A stretch of DNA of 64,000 nucleotides from Lycocorax pyrrhopterus obiensis (GCA_014706295.1 JACSVZ010000007.1:61205475-61269474), one strand, 5' to 3'. Positions 21,943-52,772 are shown, counted from the first letter of the stretch. Numbers and translations are program-made. Notes: generated by a model from the sequence alone, not told the origin.

Positions 21943-22879
21943 TCCTGCTTGTCTTAGTTAAATGCAGCTCTTGTGTCAGGAGGAGATGGAGGAAAGCCAG
22001 TGAGTCACACTCCACACCCCACCCTCTGACAGCTCCTTCCCCTCCTTATCTCCCCAGCAATTTACCATTTCCTAGGCACAAGAGGGGGACAATTTGTCCC
22101 TGCTGCCTTAAGGGTCCATGGTGTGAAAAGAAGGGTTTGTGGCTCCTTTAGATCTTGGCCATTTATTTGATGGCAATCCAGAAAATGTGAGCCCCCCTGC
22201 TCGTGCTTGGGTGATGGAGCATTCACCCTATGCTCAGCTGAGCCTTTAGACTCAGTTTCCAGCTCATAAAACCCCAGAATAGCTCCAGCTGGAGGGGACC
22301 TGTGTTCCAAAAATCCACCCCAGCATTTATTTGTTCACCAACACTTGAACCCACGCTGTGCTCTGCCTGCTGGGTTTGCCCCAAAAGTGCCCAGGAGGAT
22401 GCAGGATGCTCAAGCCACCTTTTGGGGTGGCATGTCAACAAGATCCCCATGGATTCCTAAAATATTTGGTCTTGATCATCAGAGTTAGCACATTTCCAGA
22501 ATCATGGGTGGGAATATGAAAGCACTGGGACACGCCAGCCCTGCAGCAGGAAGGTGTCTGCAGAGATCAGGGGTCTGAGGGGATGGAAGCCCAGCTGGGA
22601 TGAGGTGGTAGGAATGTCACAAAGGAGGGTCAGTCCACTCCTGGGATCATTCTGGCGACTGCATCCCAAGCCCAGTGGCCTACAGCACCCCAGAATGGTG
22701 ATGGTGGCATTCCAGCAGTGTCAGGGAGCGACAGGGTGAGGGGTGTGCCAGCATCACCCTGGTGGGAAAGGGACCAGCTCTAGGAGTTTGAGGGGATGGG
22801 GAGAAAATGGAGAATGATGCTGGGAGCTGCTGTGCAGGGCATGAACCTGCCCCATCCATCCTCATCCCCTTGCCGCTCA

Positions 22880-23935
22880 CCCTGGGCTCCCCACAGCCCT
22901 CCCCCACATCGGGGTGATGGAAGGGGGCACCCTACAGCAGCTTGGGGCTGAATCCCCAGCTCGTGCCTCAGCCCAGGAGAACCCCAATACCCCCAGCTTG
23001 AGGGGTCTCCCTGTACCCTCCTCCCATGCCTCAGCCCAGGGATTCCCACTGCAGCCCCAGCCTGGGGGGTCCCCCTGTACCTCCATCACACATCTCAGCC
23101 CAGGGATTCCCCTCACACTCTCGGCCCGGGAGGTGCCCCATATCCTCAGCCCCAGTGATCCCTCCATACCCCCAGCACACCTCAGTCTGCGGGATTTCCT
23201 CCTGACCTCCAGTCCGGGTCTCAGCCAGGGGATCACCCTGGATCCTCCCGTAGCCCCAGCCTGGGGCATCCCCTCATGCTCGCACACCTCATCCTAGAGG
23301 ATCCCGTATCTTCAGAGCTGGAGATCTCTTGGGATACTCCCATAGCCCCTGCCCATGCCTCAGCGCAGATATCCCCCTGGATCCCGAGACCCGAGCATCT
23401 CCCCGTGACCCCAGCCTAAGTCTCAGCCCGGGGACCCCCCTGCACCTCCAGCCCAGATCTCAGCTCGGGGGATCCCCTCTGATCCTCCCGTACCCCAACC
23501 AGCAGCATCCCCCTACCTCCAGCACACACTTCAGCCCGGAGATCCTCCCCGTACCCCCAGTCCAGGGACCCCCTCGGATCCCCCTGTACCCCCAGCCAGG
23601 GTCTCAGCCCGGGGGATCCCTTCGGATCCCTCAGTACTCCGAGCCCCGAGCATCCTCCCGTATCCTCAGCCCCGGGGATCCCCTCGGGTACCCCGGTACC
23701 CCCGGCCCACGCCTCAGCCTAGGGACCCCCCTGTACCCCCATCCCGGGTCTCAACCGCGGGGATCCCCTTGCACGGGGTACCCCCTCTACCCGCAGCGCT
23801 CAGCCCGGGGATCCCCTTGCACGGGGTACCCCCTCCACCCGCAGCCCTCAGCCCGGGGGTCCCCTCGGCTCACCCGGTACCCCCACCCCGGGTCTCAGCC
23901 CGGGGATCCCCCCGTGCCCCCATCCCGGCCCGCCC
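22880..23935. repeat. Degenerate GC-rich tandem array upstream of GCH1
   Basis: About 1 kb built from diverged units of the type CTCAGCCCGGGGATCCCC followed by a GTACCCCCAGCC block. The best preserved pair, from 23762, is 48 bp apart (GATCCCCTTGCACGGGGTAC repeated at 23810); other units are about 45-60 bp. Composition becomes richer in CpG towards the GCH1 promoter. The array leaves a + frame open that runs into GCH1. Confidence 0.85.
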
Positions 23936-23954
23936 CTCCCTCAGGCGGCGGCGG

Positions 23955-24004
23955 TGACACGGCGGCGGCGGCGGCCAATGGGGGCGGCGCGGGCGGCATA
24001 AAAG
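23955..24004 (+). promoter_or_regulatory. GCH1: GCH1 core promoter: CRE-like half site, CCAAT box, GC box, TATA-like box
   Basis: TGACAC at 23955-23960, CCAAT at 23975-23979, GGGGGCGG at 23980-23987 and CATAAAAG at 23997-24004 lie in a row about 80-130 bp before the start codon. Mammalian GCH1 promoters are known to use a CRE next to a CCAAT box for cAMP response. The CRE here is only a half-site-like match. A start of transcription about 25-30 bp after the TATA-like box is inferred. Confidence 0.7.
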
Positions 24005-24084
24005 CGGCGGCGGCTCGGGCCGGGAGCGCTCGGGCCGGGCAGGGACGGCCCGGGGGCTGCGGCGGCTCGGGCACAGCGCGGCCC

Positions 24085-42647
<18,563 letters not shown>

Positions 42648-44825
42648 AAGTGTGTTACCCTCTGGATGCGCTCTGGATCGTTCTGTCCCGTGTCGCTGTC
42701 TGTCCTTGTTCCCACATCCCAGTTCTGAACTAAATCGTTGTGAATTGTTGTCGTAGTCTTTGTGCAGTGAAAGGCTTCTGGTGGCAAATGGAAAAGGTAG
42801 GGATGAGGGAGGCTCCTCCTGGATTTCCACTGATGCTGATGTCACGGAGTTCCAAGCTAAAAATAGGGGCTTGGAAATGCTTTTCCATCCATAGTGCAGA
42901 ATATCCAAGTGTCAGGAGATAAGAGGGGCTTGGGAGTGAAATGGGTATTTATGAAATAGTTGTGTTTATTAGAATAAATGTGGAGCAGCACAGGAAACAC
43001 CCGAAAGGATGTGGATCTTTGTAGGATTGGGATTGTCCCGAATTATTTGACTATGTTTTATTGCAAGTCCTGCAGTGGCTATTTCAGTACCTGGATATGT
43101 GTGTTATACCTCTGAGTTGTTACCTCTGGTGTGTTTTATATTCTTGCTAGCATTAGCTTCCTTTTTTTTGTGTATTTTTTTTGTTTGTTTGTTTGAGAAA
43201 TGTGTAAACTCCATTTTTCCTATCCTCTTAACAGGCAGGGAATTAACTTCTGAATTATTTGGGGCACAGCTCTGTCTCAGTACAAAGGGGTTTATGCACC
43301 TTTTTCTCTGTGCCTCAGAATGTCTGACCACTTGAACTGTCAGTTTCTTACTGTTTTTAAGGAAACTTTAACAGAGTAGAGGAAAAAACCCTTCAGAGTC
43401 TGTCTGCAGGGTACTGAGGTATCCAAAGCGGTTTTTAATGATATTTATATCTTGAGCTTTCCTTCTTGGATTTCCATGGGTTAGACTGAAAAGCTAAAAT
43501 TAGTCTGATAATGTGTGAAAATAAAGATTTCTGAGCATTCTAAGGTTTCCATTTCCAATGCTGGACCAAAGGTGAGCATGAAATCCTGAGCACAGCACAT
43601 GGTACCTCCCCTCCCTGCCGACAGGTTGGGTCATTTCAGGGCAGAGTAACCTGGAATGACAACGGCTCATTTCGTAAGAGCAGCTGAGAAAAGCATTTCC
43701 AGGGCCACCAAAATGAATCAAACCACATTTTTCTCTGCGTATGTGGCAACCTCTGTAAGTGGCAGAATTGGTACAAAAAGTTTCAGTCCAGCTGGACTTG
43801 GCTGAACTTCTGCTTTGTTACCATTTTAATGGGTGTTTTGTAACTCTTAATTGGGAAAAGATGAGGCACAAATGAAAACCACCCTCCTCACACGGAGCTT
43901 GCAAAACAAATGTCAGCCAGGGGGTTGGATGCCCACAGGTTCCCAGGGCTCTCTCTGCTTTGCTGGATATCAATCCAAGATGTCCTGTACACGAACCTCA
44001 AGGGCAGTTCCTGGTCTGGCCAGCTCCATCTCACCAACATTCCTCCCTCTTGCTCCAGCCCATGTTGGAAATAAAATGAAAATCATGTCTTGGGCCTAAA
44101 GAACTTTTTTAAGGAGAACAAGCTCATGTGTTTAATTACACTAATTTTACTTTGATGACCTTCGCAGCATTGCTGGAAAAATCTTTTGTACCATCCTCTG
44201 TCCTGGATTCAGTAGGGTTAGGTGCTGTAACAGTGTTTGTCACTGGTGTAAACAGGCTCTGCTGCCCATTGCTAAACTAGGCCTTCTCCACGGCATTTGT
44301 TTTCCTGAAATCGCCACTTTTCACTTCAGTGTGTTACAAAGACCCAGCTGAAAAGCCTTAAACCTTTCTTGCCTGAAATTGGCAGTAAACCTCTCTTTTT
44401 AACTCAACTGGAAGGAGATTTTGAGGACCGAAGGGGCACACTCCGATACACTTATTTCTCTTTCCTTGCTTTCGTTTGGAAATTAAGTCTCTGTAAAACG
44501 CTCTCTTGCTCCTGAGGTACCAAAAAAGTTGTGTTTTAACCACTTATCTCTATTCAGGATAAAGTTCACCTTGCACCACCACTGTTTTTTGTTTCCATGT
44601 GACCTGTAGTCCTTAAAACACACCTCTCTCTACTCGCGGCCTTGGATTTTGTTCCCATTTTTGTTGTTGTAAGTCTCGGTGTGTTTTTTGGAACGCCGGC
44701 CTTGTTCAAATACACGAGCTTTAACTACACCCCGTGTGTAAATATGTACAGGATGTACAGCCCCTGTTGTACTGCACACCAGTGCATTGTCTCTGGAACA
44801 TTAAAGCACAGTGTTATCCTTGGGA
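42648..44825 (+). other. GCH1: GCH1 3'UTR (approximate end)
   Basis: About 2.2 kb of AT-richer non-coding sequence. Internal AATAAA signals lie at 42973-42978, 43520-43525 and 44070-44075, and a likely distal ATTAAA at 44800-44805 is followed by a GT-rich stretch. The length is similar to what I recall for mammalian GCH1 3'UTRs; the true end is not shown by sequence alone. Confidence 0.6.
44800..44805 (+). terminator. Likely distal polyadenylation signal, GCH1
   Basis: ATTAAA in GGAACATTAAAGCACAGTG, followed by GTGTTATCCTTGGGAGTGGG. Upstream AATAAA copies at 42973, 43520 and 44070 are alternatives. Confidence 0.5.
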
Positions 44826-46161
44826 GTGGGAGCATCCTTGGGGCACTCGCAGGTGGTGGCACCGCACAAGGAAAGGGCACGAGCTCCCTCTCCTCGGGTG
44901 GAGATGGCTTCTGTCCTGGTGGATGAGGGGTTGGGTTGCTCCTCTGGGCTGGGCGTTGCTGTTACCCACGGGTGAGTCCCCAGCTGGTGACTGGGAAGGA
45001 AAAACCTCCAGGATTTGGTGTCACCTTCTTCTCGCTGCTCCTTGGAGCCAGAGGAGTCGAGAGCAAACACATTGGAGCAGGGATGGTGGGTGGCAGTGGC
45101 TTCTCCTGGCATTGAGCTTGGGGGGTTTCACAGTCTTCTTGTGCCCTTCTTGAGCTGTCCTGGAGGCCTTGCATTGGCCTGAGGAAACACCTGGTTCCTG
45201 GCCAGATGCTCAAATTAACTTGAACAAATAAATCCCAGGAGCAGCTGTGACAAGAGACCTCGAAGGTGAAGTGAGGGTTGGGTCACCCCTTCGGGTGCAG
45301 GGTGGGCAGGCTGGCTTAAAGACATTCCTACTGTCCTCCAGCCCCCCAGGAAGCAGATATTGCAGAGATTCAGGGGGAAAAAAATATAAAATGCTGAGGA
45401 GAAGCACAGCCCAGGTGCAGAGGGACTGCAGGGGCTGCCTGTGGCTGCGTCAGGAAGGGAGAAGGGATGATGAATGAAGCTCCCTCCAGCCCTTGGTGTC
45501 TTTTTTATCCAAATGGTCTGAACTATTTGGAAATAACCCTCCTGGGAAGTCCCAGGAGCATTGGCAAGATCCATCCTTGTGGTAAGGCCGAGTTCTGTCT
45601 TTCTCACAGCCGTGTATTCAAGCTGGTGCTTGTGGTGGGAAATGGTCTGTTTGGGAAAACAGGCACTTCTGCAAGAAATTATCTATCCCCTGCCTTTTTT
45701 TTTTTAAGGTGTGGGATTGGGAAGGAGCCTCACTGGTTTTTTGATCATGGGAAAATCTGTTTTCATCGGGGTGAAAAAATATTCAGCTTCAAAGTGTTTA
45801 TAGCTTAAAAAAGCCCCAAAAACCCTGAAACAAAAAACTAAAACAGAAGGACCAAACCCTGTTGGATAAGGGGACATCCTCCCAGCCCTGACCTGCCCCG
45901 TTGCCCAGGATTCCACCTGATTTATCATGTGCTCCATTCCTTTCCTGATGCTCTCCAGTGGTGTATGTTGCTTATCAATTTTATTTTCTCAAGGGTTCCC
46001 CATCTGAGCAGCTTCTTTGAGGCTTTTTCTATCCCCGTGGTTACTTTGGGTGTCTCCCATCACCTCCTGCCCCTGTGCTGTGCAGTGACCAGCCCATAAA
46101 CCCCTGTGCCATATCCAGCCAGGTCCTGGGCTCTTTGCTCCTCACTCCCTGTGTTCAGGTT

Positions 46162-46260
46162 CATCATGGAATCATTAAGGTTGGAAAAGCCCTCCCTGAC
46201 CACTGAGTCCAACAGTTACCCCAGCACTGCCAAGCCCACCAGGATGCTTTGGTTCAGGCA
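46162..46260 (-). mobile_element. CR1-type LINE tail, - orientation
   Basis: CATGGAATCATTAAGGTTGG, then GAGTCCAACAGTTACCCCAG and CACTGCCAAGCCCACCA; short tail of the longer CR1 subfamily. Confidence 0.75.
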
Positions 46261-47317
46261 ACTTCCTCTAGCTGTGGACCCCAAATTAGGCTCTTTCTAG
46301 ACAAAAATCTGCCTTCCAGTGACCGAGTGGCTGCAGGCAAGGGCTGGGATCATCCCAGAGGCTTCGTGCAGCCTTCACAACCTTCCACACCTTGGAGAGT
46401 TGCTTAATGAGCTCCAACAGCTCCTTACCTGCCCCTGGTTCCTGCCCCTGTTCTCTGGAGCACTGCTGGAGTTGGGAAAGAGCCTTAATCAGCTGTGCCC
46501 TTCGAGCCTTGGCCAAGCCCTTCTGTCCAGCTCCTGGAAACAACTTCTAGGAAAAGCTTTGCCTTCCAGTTGTTTTTAAAGTTACACTCATGATTTAGGA
46601 GTTGAGGGGACATAAAACATTAAAGCTGTTGTTACTAAGTCTTGGCCTGGGAGGGACAGAAAATAAATCACAGTATTCAAAGAAATTTTGCTAAAATACG
46701 CAAAGAATAGAATCACAAGGAGTTTATTTGTAGTTTTTAACAACTTTATGTTGTGTTTTTGGTGTTGGGGCATTGCAGGGCTGGTTTTGGCGGGTGAGCT
46801 GTACCATGTTCCCTCTGTTTGCTCTGCTTCTCCACACCAGGATTGCAACAGTGAAGCACAGGTGAAAAACCCGCTGTAAGGGGGATCAGCTCCACTGCAC
46901 AGGCCTGAAAATGATTTTAAAAGTGCCAAGGCAAAACACAGCGGTGCTGCTTTGGCCTGGGATGTGTGGATGCCACGGAGGGAGTAATTCCTGGGACCCC
47001 CTGACCAGGGGCTGTGGGAAGGTGTCCGTGCTTCAGCTTCCTCCTGCCCCGGCTGTGGGTGCCTCTGCACCCTCTCAGCATCCCGTGGTTCCACCAGGGA
47101 AGCCGTAGCTCATCCTGCAGCTGGCATTTCTTTAGCTCCCTTGTCCTGGAACAAGGCATGGACCTGCTGGAGAGCTGTGGGAATGCCTGGAGGAGGTGAC
47201 AGTCACTGCTCCAGCCAGGACACGCTGCAGTGCTTCAGTGTGTAGGAAAAAGGCAAAATTCCAGGATACAGTCACTGGAACAGACTCCCAAAAGGAAATG
47301 GTCACAGCACCAATCCT

Positions 47318-47455
47318 GCCAGGGTTGAAGAAGCATTTGGACAATGCTCTCAGGCACAGGGTGGGATTGTGGGGGTGTCCTGTGCAGGGCCAGGAGCTGG
47401 ACTCGGTGGTCCTTGTGGGTCCCTTCGAGCTCAGGACATTCTGTGGTCTCCGCTG
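47318..47455 (+). mobile_element. CR1-type LINE tail, + orientation (distinct subfamily)
   Basis: GAAGAAGCATTTGGACAATG, CTCTCAGGCACAGGGTGGGA, GGGCCAGGAGCTGGACTCGG and GTCCTTGTGGGTCCCTTCGA form a tail typical of another CR1 subfamily, ending CATTCTGTGGTC. Confidence 0.8.
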
Positions 47456-48227
47456 GTTCCTGAAGCTGTGTAGGGTGCCAGCCCTTGGCTATGGGGAGCC
47501 GAACTGGCCCAGCCCCGGGTGCCAGCCCTGGGCTCCGGGGGGCTGCACCCCAGGTTTGTGCTCACCATCTCCAGCCTCTTTTCCATTGCTCTTCACCGGG
47601 GGAGAGCAGCTGGCAGGGAAATGGGTCTTGGTGCTGGAGGAGAGAAAGAGAGGGACGGGAAAGGTTTTGTAGGGAAGGAGCAGTGGGAGGGAGGGAGAGA
47701 GGGAGAGCTGGCAGGGGGTGTTTGCAGAGGCCCTGCTCCAGCTGGGTGATGCCCGAGGTCAGGGATGCCCAGAGGGGCCGGAGGCTCGGCTGGTCCCGGC
47801 TCCGCAGCGCCGGCCCGGGGACGCACAGTCTGTGGCTCCCTCTGCTGAGCCCGGTCCCGAGCTCTGCTCGCCGCAAGAGGAGCCGGAGCTGGAAATGCTT
47901 TCTCGGGAGGCCCAGGGATCCCCCCGGTGCCAGGCTGGGGGCGTGGGGGGTGGGAGAGGAGCACCCAGCCCTTCCACTGCATCCCATTGCCGGGTGATGC
48001 TGCAAACACCCACCTGTACTGCCTCTTCACAGGGATGGGGATGGAGCTGGTTTGTCCAAAAGCAGAGGCTACCTGCCAGGATGAGGTATTTAAAAAATTA
48101 TTATTTTTTAAAATTAGCCCAAAAATCTGTTTTCTTTAGAAAAGTGGGGATTTTGGCTGAGATGGACCACATCTCCTCTGACCAGGCTGTTACTGGGGTG
48201 TTTTCATGGAGAAAAGAGGGAAAATTA

Positions 48228-48480
48228 TAGAAACACAGAATGGTTTTGGTTGCAAGGGACCTTAAAGATCTTGTTCCAATCCCCTGCCATGGGCAGGGAC
48301 ACCTTCCACTAGCCCAGGTTGCCCCACGCCCCATCCAACCTGGCCTGGAACACTTCTAGGGATGGGGCAGCCACAGCTTCTCTGGGCAACCTGTGCCATG
48401 GCCCCACCACCTTCTGAGGAAAGAATTTCTTCCTTCCACTTAAATCTCTCCTCTTTCAGTTTAAAACTGTTCCCCCACTG
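48228..48480 (-). mobile_element. CR1-type LINE fragment, - orientation
   Basis: About 250 bp with GCAAGGGACCTTAAAGATCT, GGGCAGGGACACCTTCCACT, CCATCCAACCTGGCCTGGAA, CCACAGCTTCTCTGGGCAAC and a CTTTCAGTTTAAAACTG end. Confidence 0.9.
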
Positions 48481-51400
48481 TTCTGCTCCTCCAGGCACCA
48501 GCTCCGCCTGTGCTGGGCTTTGGGTGAAGCCATGGGGAGCTCCATGAATATCAGGTTCCCAGGCTGATCCCATGCCAGGACCCTTTGTCCACCGGGACCA
48601 CCCAGCCCTGCCACTTCCAGCGCCCCGCGCGAGCGATGCCGCGGCCCCAAGGTGCCCATTCCAGGTGCACATTCCCGAGCCCTTTGCTGATCCCAGCTAA
48701 AAGCAGCTCCCTGGTGGTGGCAGAGGCCACGCTGAGTGAAGTGGTCACGCTGCTGGCCTGGGCTGCCAGGAGCAGCCGGTTATTTGTACATCCTGGGAGC
48801 GTGTTCCTGGCTGGCAGCCAAGCCAGGAGCATCACCCGGCCCCTCCCGCGCAGCCGCAGCCAGCAGACGTGGGGAATTAATTATTCCTTGATCCCGAGGA
48901 GCTCTGCTGGAAAAGCCCTCTCCATCTTGCATAAAACCTTCCCCGCAGTGGGAAATCCCTGCCTGCTGCTGCTGATAGGTTGTTGCCTGGGACATTCCCC
49001 TCGCTGTTAAATAGGAGGAATTTGTACCCGCACCGGGAGCCAGGGGTCAGGTAGAAGGGACTGGATCATCCCCTTGGAGAGGGCACTTGCCTGGCTCCAG
49101 GGCTGGGGCTGCTTTTCCATCACCCTTTGGAATAGGTAGACATGGAAAAGATCATGTTAACAGATCTGGGGTTATCCAGCTCCTGCTGGGATCACGGCAG
49201 CCCAGCAGCTGCTGAAAGTGGCCACCAGCTCCTGGCTTTGCTCCCGGCTGGACATGGGCTGCAGCCTCTGCCGGGCAGGAGAACGGGACCTGATTTCCCC
49301 GGGCTGGGCGGGACTCAGGTGTGGTGTAATCCGGGTGCACCGCTTGGTAAAGCCTTCAGTGTCCGGAATGGATTCATCCAACAGCTCCCAGCAGCATGGA
49401 AATTATTTTTTTCCTCCCGCTTTTCCTTTTTTAAGCCTCTTTCTGCCAGCCAATAGGACCCACAGACTCTCCCTAATGCGTGGCTGCCACAGACTTTCCC
49501 TGGAGCCTTTTCAGCCCCTCCAACTCCATTTTTCCATCCCAGTTTGTTTTGCCTTTTCCTTTTTCTTTCCACTCTCTGTTAATGCAACGACCCCACGCTG
49601 TGAGACCCAGACAGCAGCACAGGGACCTGGAAAGGCAAACTGTTTATGGAAGGAAATGGGTTTTTTTGGGATTTAGGTTTGTTTGAGCCGTGCTGGGAGG
49701 CCAATTCCTGATGAATGCAGGGAGCTGTGGCCAGTGGGCTGTGCATGTGGATGGTCTCTCGGACCAGGAAATTCAGGTGGGACTGAACACCATGGCAAAT
49801 ATTTCCCTCCTGAGGTAGCCCTGCCCGGGATGCTCAGGAGCATCCTAAATAGAAGGAGCTTGAGGATACTATTTCGGGGTCTTGGCCCTATGGGCATTTG
49901 GGGAGCTCACCAGGAACCTCATCCCAGGAGAAGCCATAGATGAAGCATTTAAACAACCTGAAGAAACCCTGTGTTTGCAATTTCTGCTCCTCGTGGGGGA
50001 TCTGAGCCTCCCTGACGCCTGTGGAGGGACAGCGAGCAGGGTCCGGGACACCCAGGAGGTCTCTGGAGGGTATCCCTGGACCTGAATGCAGGAATGGCCA
50101 GGCTGGTGAGGCAGAGCTTGGACTGGCTGAGAAGAGCCTGCAGAGCTGGGCTTGATCAGCCTGGAGATGTGGAGGCTCAGCCTGAGAAAATATGAAAAAA
50201 CCAGGGGCAGAAGGTGCTGCCCTTGGCACTTCCCGCAGCAGAGTATCCATGGGAAGTGGCAATGCCAGCTCTGAGTGTCCTTCCCTGCTCGCTCCAGCCC
50301 AAGGGTCTCAAATGTGCAGGTTTTAAGCCCAGAAAGAACCCAGCCTTAAAATCCCACCCCGAAAGTCTCCACATACACACTAAGGCTCTGTGCCAAGCCA
50401 CCTCCTCCGTTTGCCTCTGCAGCCTCTGAGCTGCTCCAGCCCCAATTCCTGCCGATTTCAAAGGAAAATCCTGTATCTAAACAGCTCCTGGGGCGTGGGC
50501 ATCCCAAAGGGACAGTGAAGCAGCTGCGTGGGGAATGCCAGGGATTTTGGAAGCTCTGCCACGGGCTTTATTTAAAGATCCCCAACCCCCTGTGGAACTG
50601 TGCTGCTCCTCCCCTCTCGCCCACAGGACGAACATCTATTGAATTCCAATTTTTTTTGCGTAAAGGAGTCCGAAGCCGCCTGCCAAAAGGGGGATAAATA
50701 AGGAGGCGCCACACCCCAGTGTTACAAAACCTTGTATTAATCATCTCCCTTCACTTTCAATATAGCGCGGATATGAAATATAGCCATGGTTCCTAGTTAC
50801 ACGGGAGGAAATGAGTAATAAATACATCGGAGCAAGTGGAAATCACGAGGGTGTTTCACTGGGAACAACATTGGAAAACTGTACACTTGCAAAGACCGGC
50901 ATCTCCAAACATTAGTATTTCTTTATATCGGGAAGCTTTTACATGTAACAAACATGCTATTGCCATATATGACCAAAAAAAGAAATTAAAATTTAAAAAA
51001 TAGGCATTGCTCGGCAACATTAACTAGGCAAAAATAGTTCTTTTGTGCACTAACTTTGTACAGAAAAACCAGGACAAAAGGCATGCATGGACAAGGAGAG
51101 GCTGCCCGGGAACGGCATGCAACAGAAGAGAGGTCAAAGCTCTTTAAAGTCAGCTTACAATAGGCATAAATACATCAGGGTTATATATATTAATAAGGGA
51201 GGAAGTATTCTGTTTAACATTATTAACATTCCCGTTTTTTTATGTATTTTTCTTTTTTTTTTCTTCCTATTCCTCCCAGAGGAATACACATTCACCTTTA
51301 AGTAAAGATAAAGGAATACAAAAAATAAAACTCACTTTGCAAACTCTGATGACTCGTATAAAATCAACTTTAGTGTTATCGTCGCTGTGTGCAAATTATA

Positions 51401-51539
51401 GACGTCTGCGGGACCCACTTTCCATCAGGCACATTCCGAAAGCCAAACCTGGGGCACGGCCACGCCCCCGACATGGAGAAAGAAAGGTGACACCAGAAAT
51501 CGTTTCCCTAAGTGCTGACCCAAGCCTCAATCACAGTTT

Positions 51540-51970
51540 GGGATTTTCCTGCTGGATGCTGGCAGGGCTCGGCCCCCCCCGAACCCCTCCGAGGGGTTTT
51601 GCTGAGCTGAGCTGAGCTGAGCTGAGCGGAAGGCAGAGCCCAGCTCCAGCCCAGCCGAGCTCGGGGCTCGTCCCTGGGGATGGGGACGACACTGAAGGGA
51701 CAGGGGCTGTGTCCCCGAGGGTGTCGCGGCCGCGGGAGCATCCGCCGGGCCCAAGGCCACTTGGGTGCTGGGCTGGCCGGGCTCCCGGCGGCCGGGGACG
51801 GCTCAGGGGAACAGCACCAGGAAAAGGTCCCCGGCGGCGCTGGGGGGGCCCGGGGCTGGAGCTGGGCGAGCAGCGGGAGGGGGGGACTTGCCCGCCCGAC
51901 GCCCAGGAGCCCGCGGCGGCGACATCTCGGACAGGACACGCAGGGGACAGTTGCAGTGGGGCGAGCGGGG
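51540..51970. other. GC-rich CpG-dense block inside SAMD4A 3'UTR region
   Basis: Sharp change from AT-rich flanks to CpG-rich sequence containing a NotI-type GCGGCCGC at about 51726-51733 and a (GCTGA)n pentamer run at about 51601-51626. Open on several frames, but no protein family is visible. Confidence 0.75.
51601..51626. repeat. (GCTGA)n pentanucleotide repeat
   Basis: Five tandem GCTGA units followed by GCGGA. Confidence 0.9.
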
Positions 51971-51995
51971 GATACAAAAAGAAAGGCACTGCCGC

Positions 51996-52001
51996 TTTAT
52001 T
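51996..52001 (-). terminator. Candidate internal polyadenylation signal, SAMD4A
   Basis: On the sense strand: AATAAAGCGGCAGTGCC, a canonical hexamer at the edge of the GC-rich block. Use is inferred only. Confidence 0.4.
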
Positions 52002-52768
52002 ACTGAATATTTGACTTCACAGCCTCACTCATGCAACTCTTGGGTTTGGGGGTTTTTTTTGTTTTCTTTTTTTTTTTCTTTCTATAAATAACTTTTATTT
52101 CTTTTAGGATTCAAGCTTTTTTTTTTTTTTTTTTCCTTTTAAGCTTTCTTTCCCTGGAGCTCTGCCGCCCGCACTCAGCACCGGCAGCCAGAGCCAGGCA
52201 GCACTTCCCGAACGCAACTGAAGCCACTTTTTTGTTGTTTTTACTCAAGAAACAAAACAAGAAACAGCAAACACAACTAAGTCGTTATTAACCTCTACAC
52301 TGTCAATGGAAAATAAGCTTTTTTTCTTTAACAACAAAAGGAAAAAACAATTGAATTATTTGGTGGTTGTTAATAACAGACATTATCATGGTTCCCAGCC
52401 ATAGCAAGTTAATAGGTAAAATATCCAAAATAATCTCTCTGAACAATCAGAAAACCTCTGTGTCCATAGTCAGCGAAGGAATAAATAGAATTTCGGCTCT
52501 GTAAATACAGTGGAGTCTCCCTGAGGGAGGCTCCTGCTACGGCAGTTCCGCTCACACCTCACAAGCTGGGGGTGCTTGGGGGTGACCCAGGTCCCCAGCG
52601 CCGACCCCGCTTCGCCTTCACCTCCTCACACCTCTTCCCAACCTCCCTGGCCTTCAGGTTTTCCCTTCTCCACCCTCCCCATCACCCCCCCCTCAATCTC
52701 CTGTCTGCCGGGAAGCAGGACACCAAGGAACAGCAAACATTGAACATTGCATTTGGCACTTGGGTTTT

Positions 52769-52772
<4 letters not shown>

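Larger units (their letters stand above)
15860..22880. other. Intergenic region between WDHD1 and GCH1
   Basis: About 7 kb without a supportable gene. It contains CR1 tails (listed separately), a GGAAT array at 19021-19080 and a poly-T run near 21918-21941. Open frames here, including one of 318 codons at 19925-20881, are repeat-driven or lack family features. Confidence 0.75.
44826..50714. other. Intergenic region between convergent GCH1 and SAMD4A
   Basis: About 5.9 kb with three CR1 tails and otherwise no recognised feature. An AATAAA at 45227-45232 could serve rare GCH1 read-through. Open frames of up to about 170 codons (for example 47485-48230) lack family features and overlap each other in several frames of GC-rich sequence. 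Confidence 0.7.

Noticed and set aside
22880..23935. Tandem arrays here, at 41406-41940 and at 58821-59180, considered as CRISPR arrays
   Set aside because: Units are contiguous without unique spacers, and the genome is vertebrate; these are minisatellites.
47485..48230. Overlapping 140-170-codon frames in the GCH1-SAMD4A intergenic region
   Set aside because: Mutually overlapping in several frames of GC-rich DNA; none resembles a known protein and no splice structure supports them.
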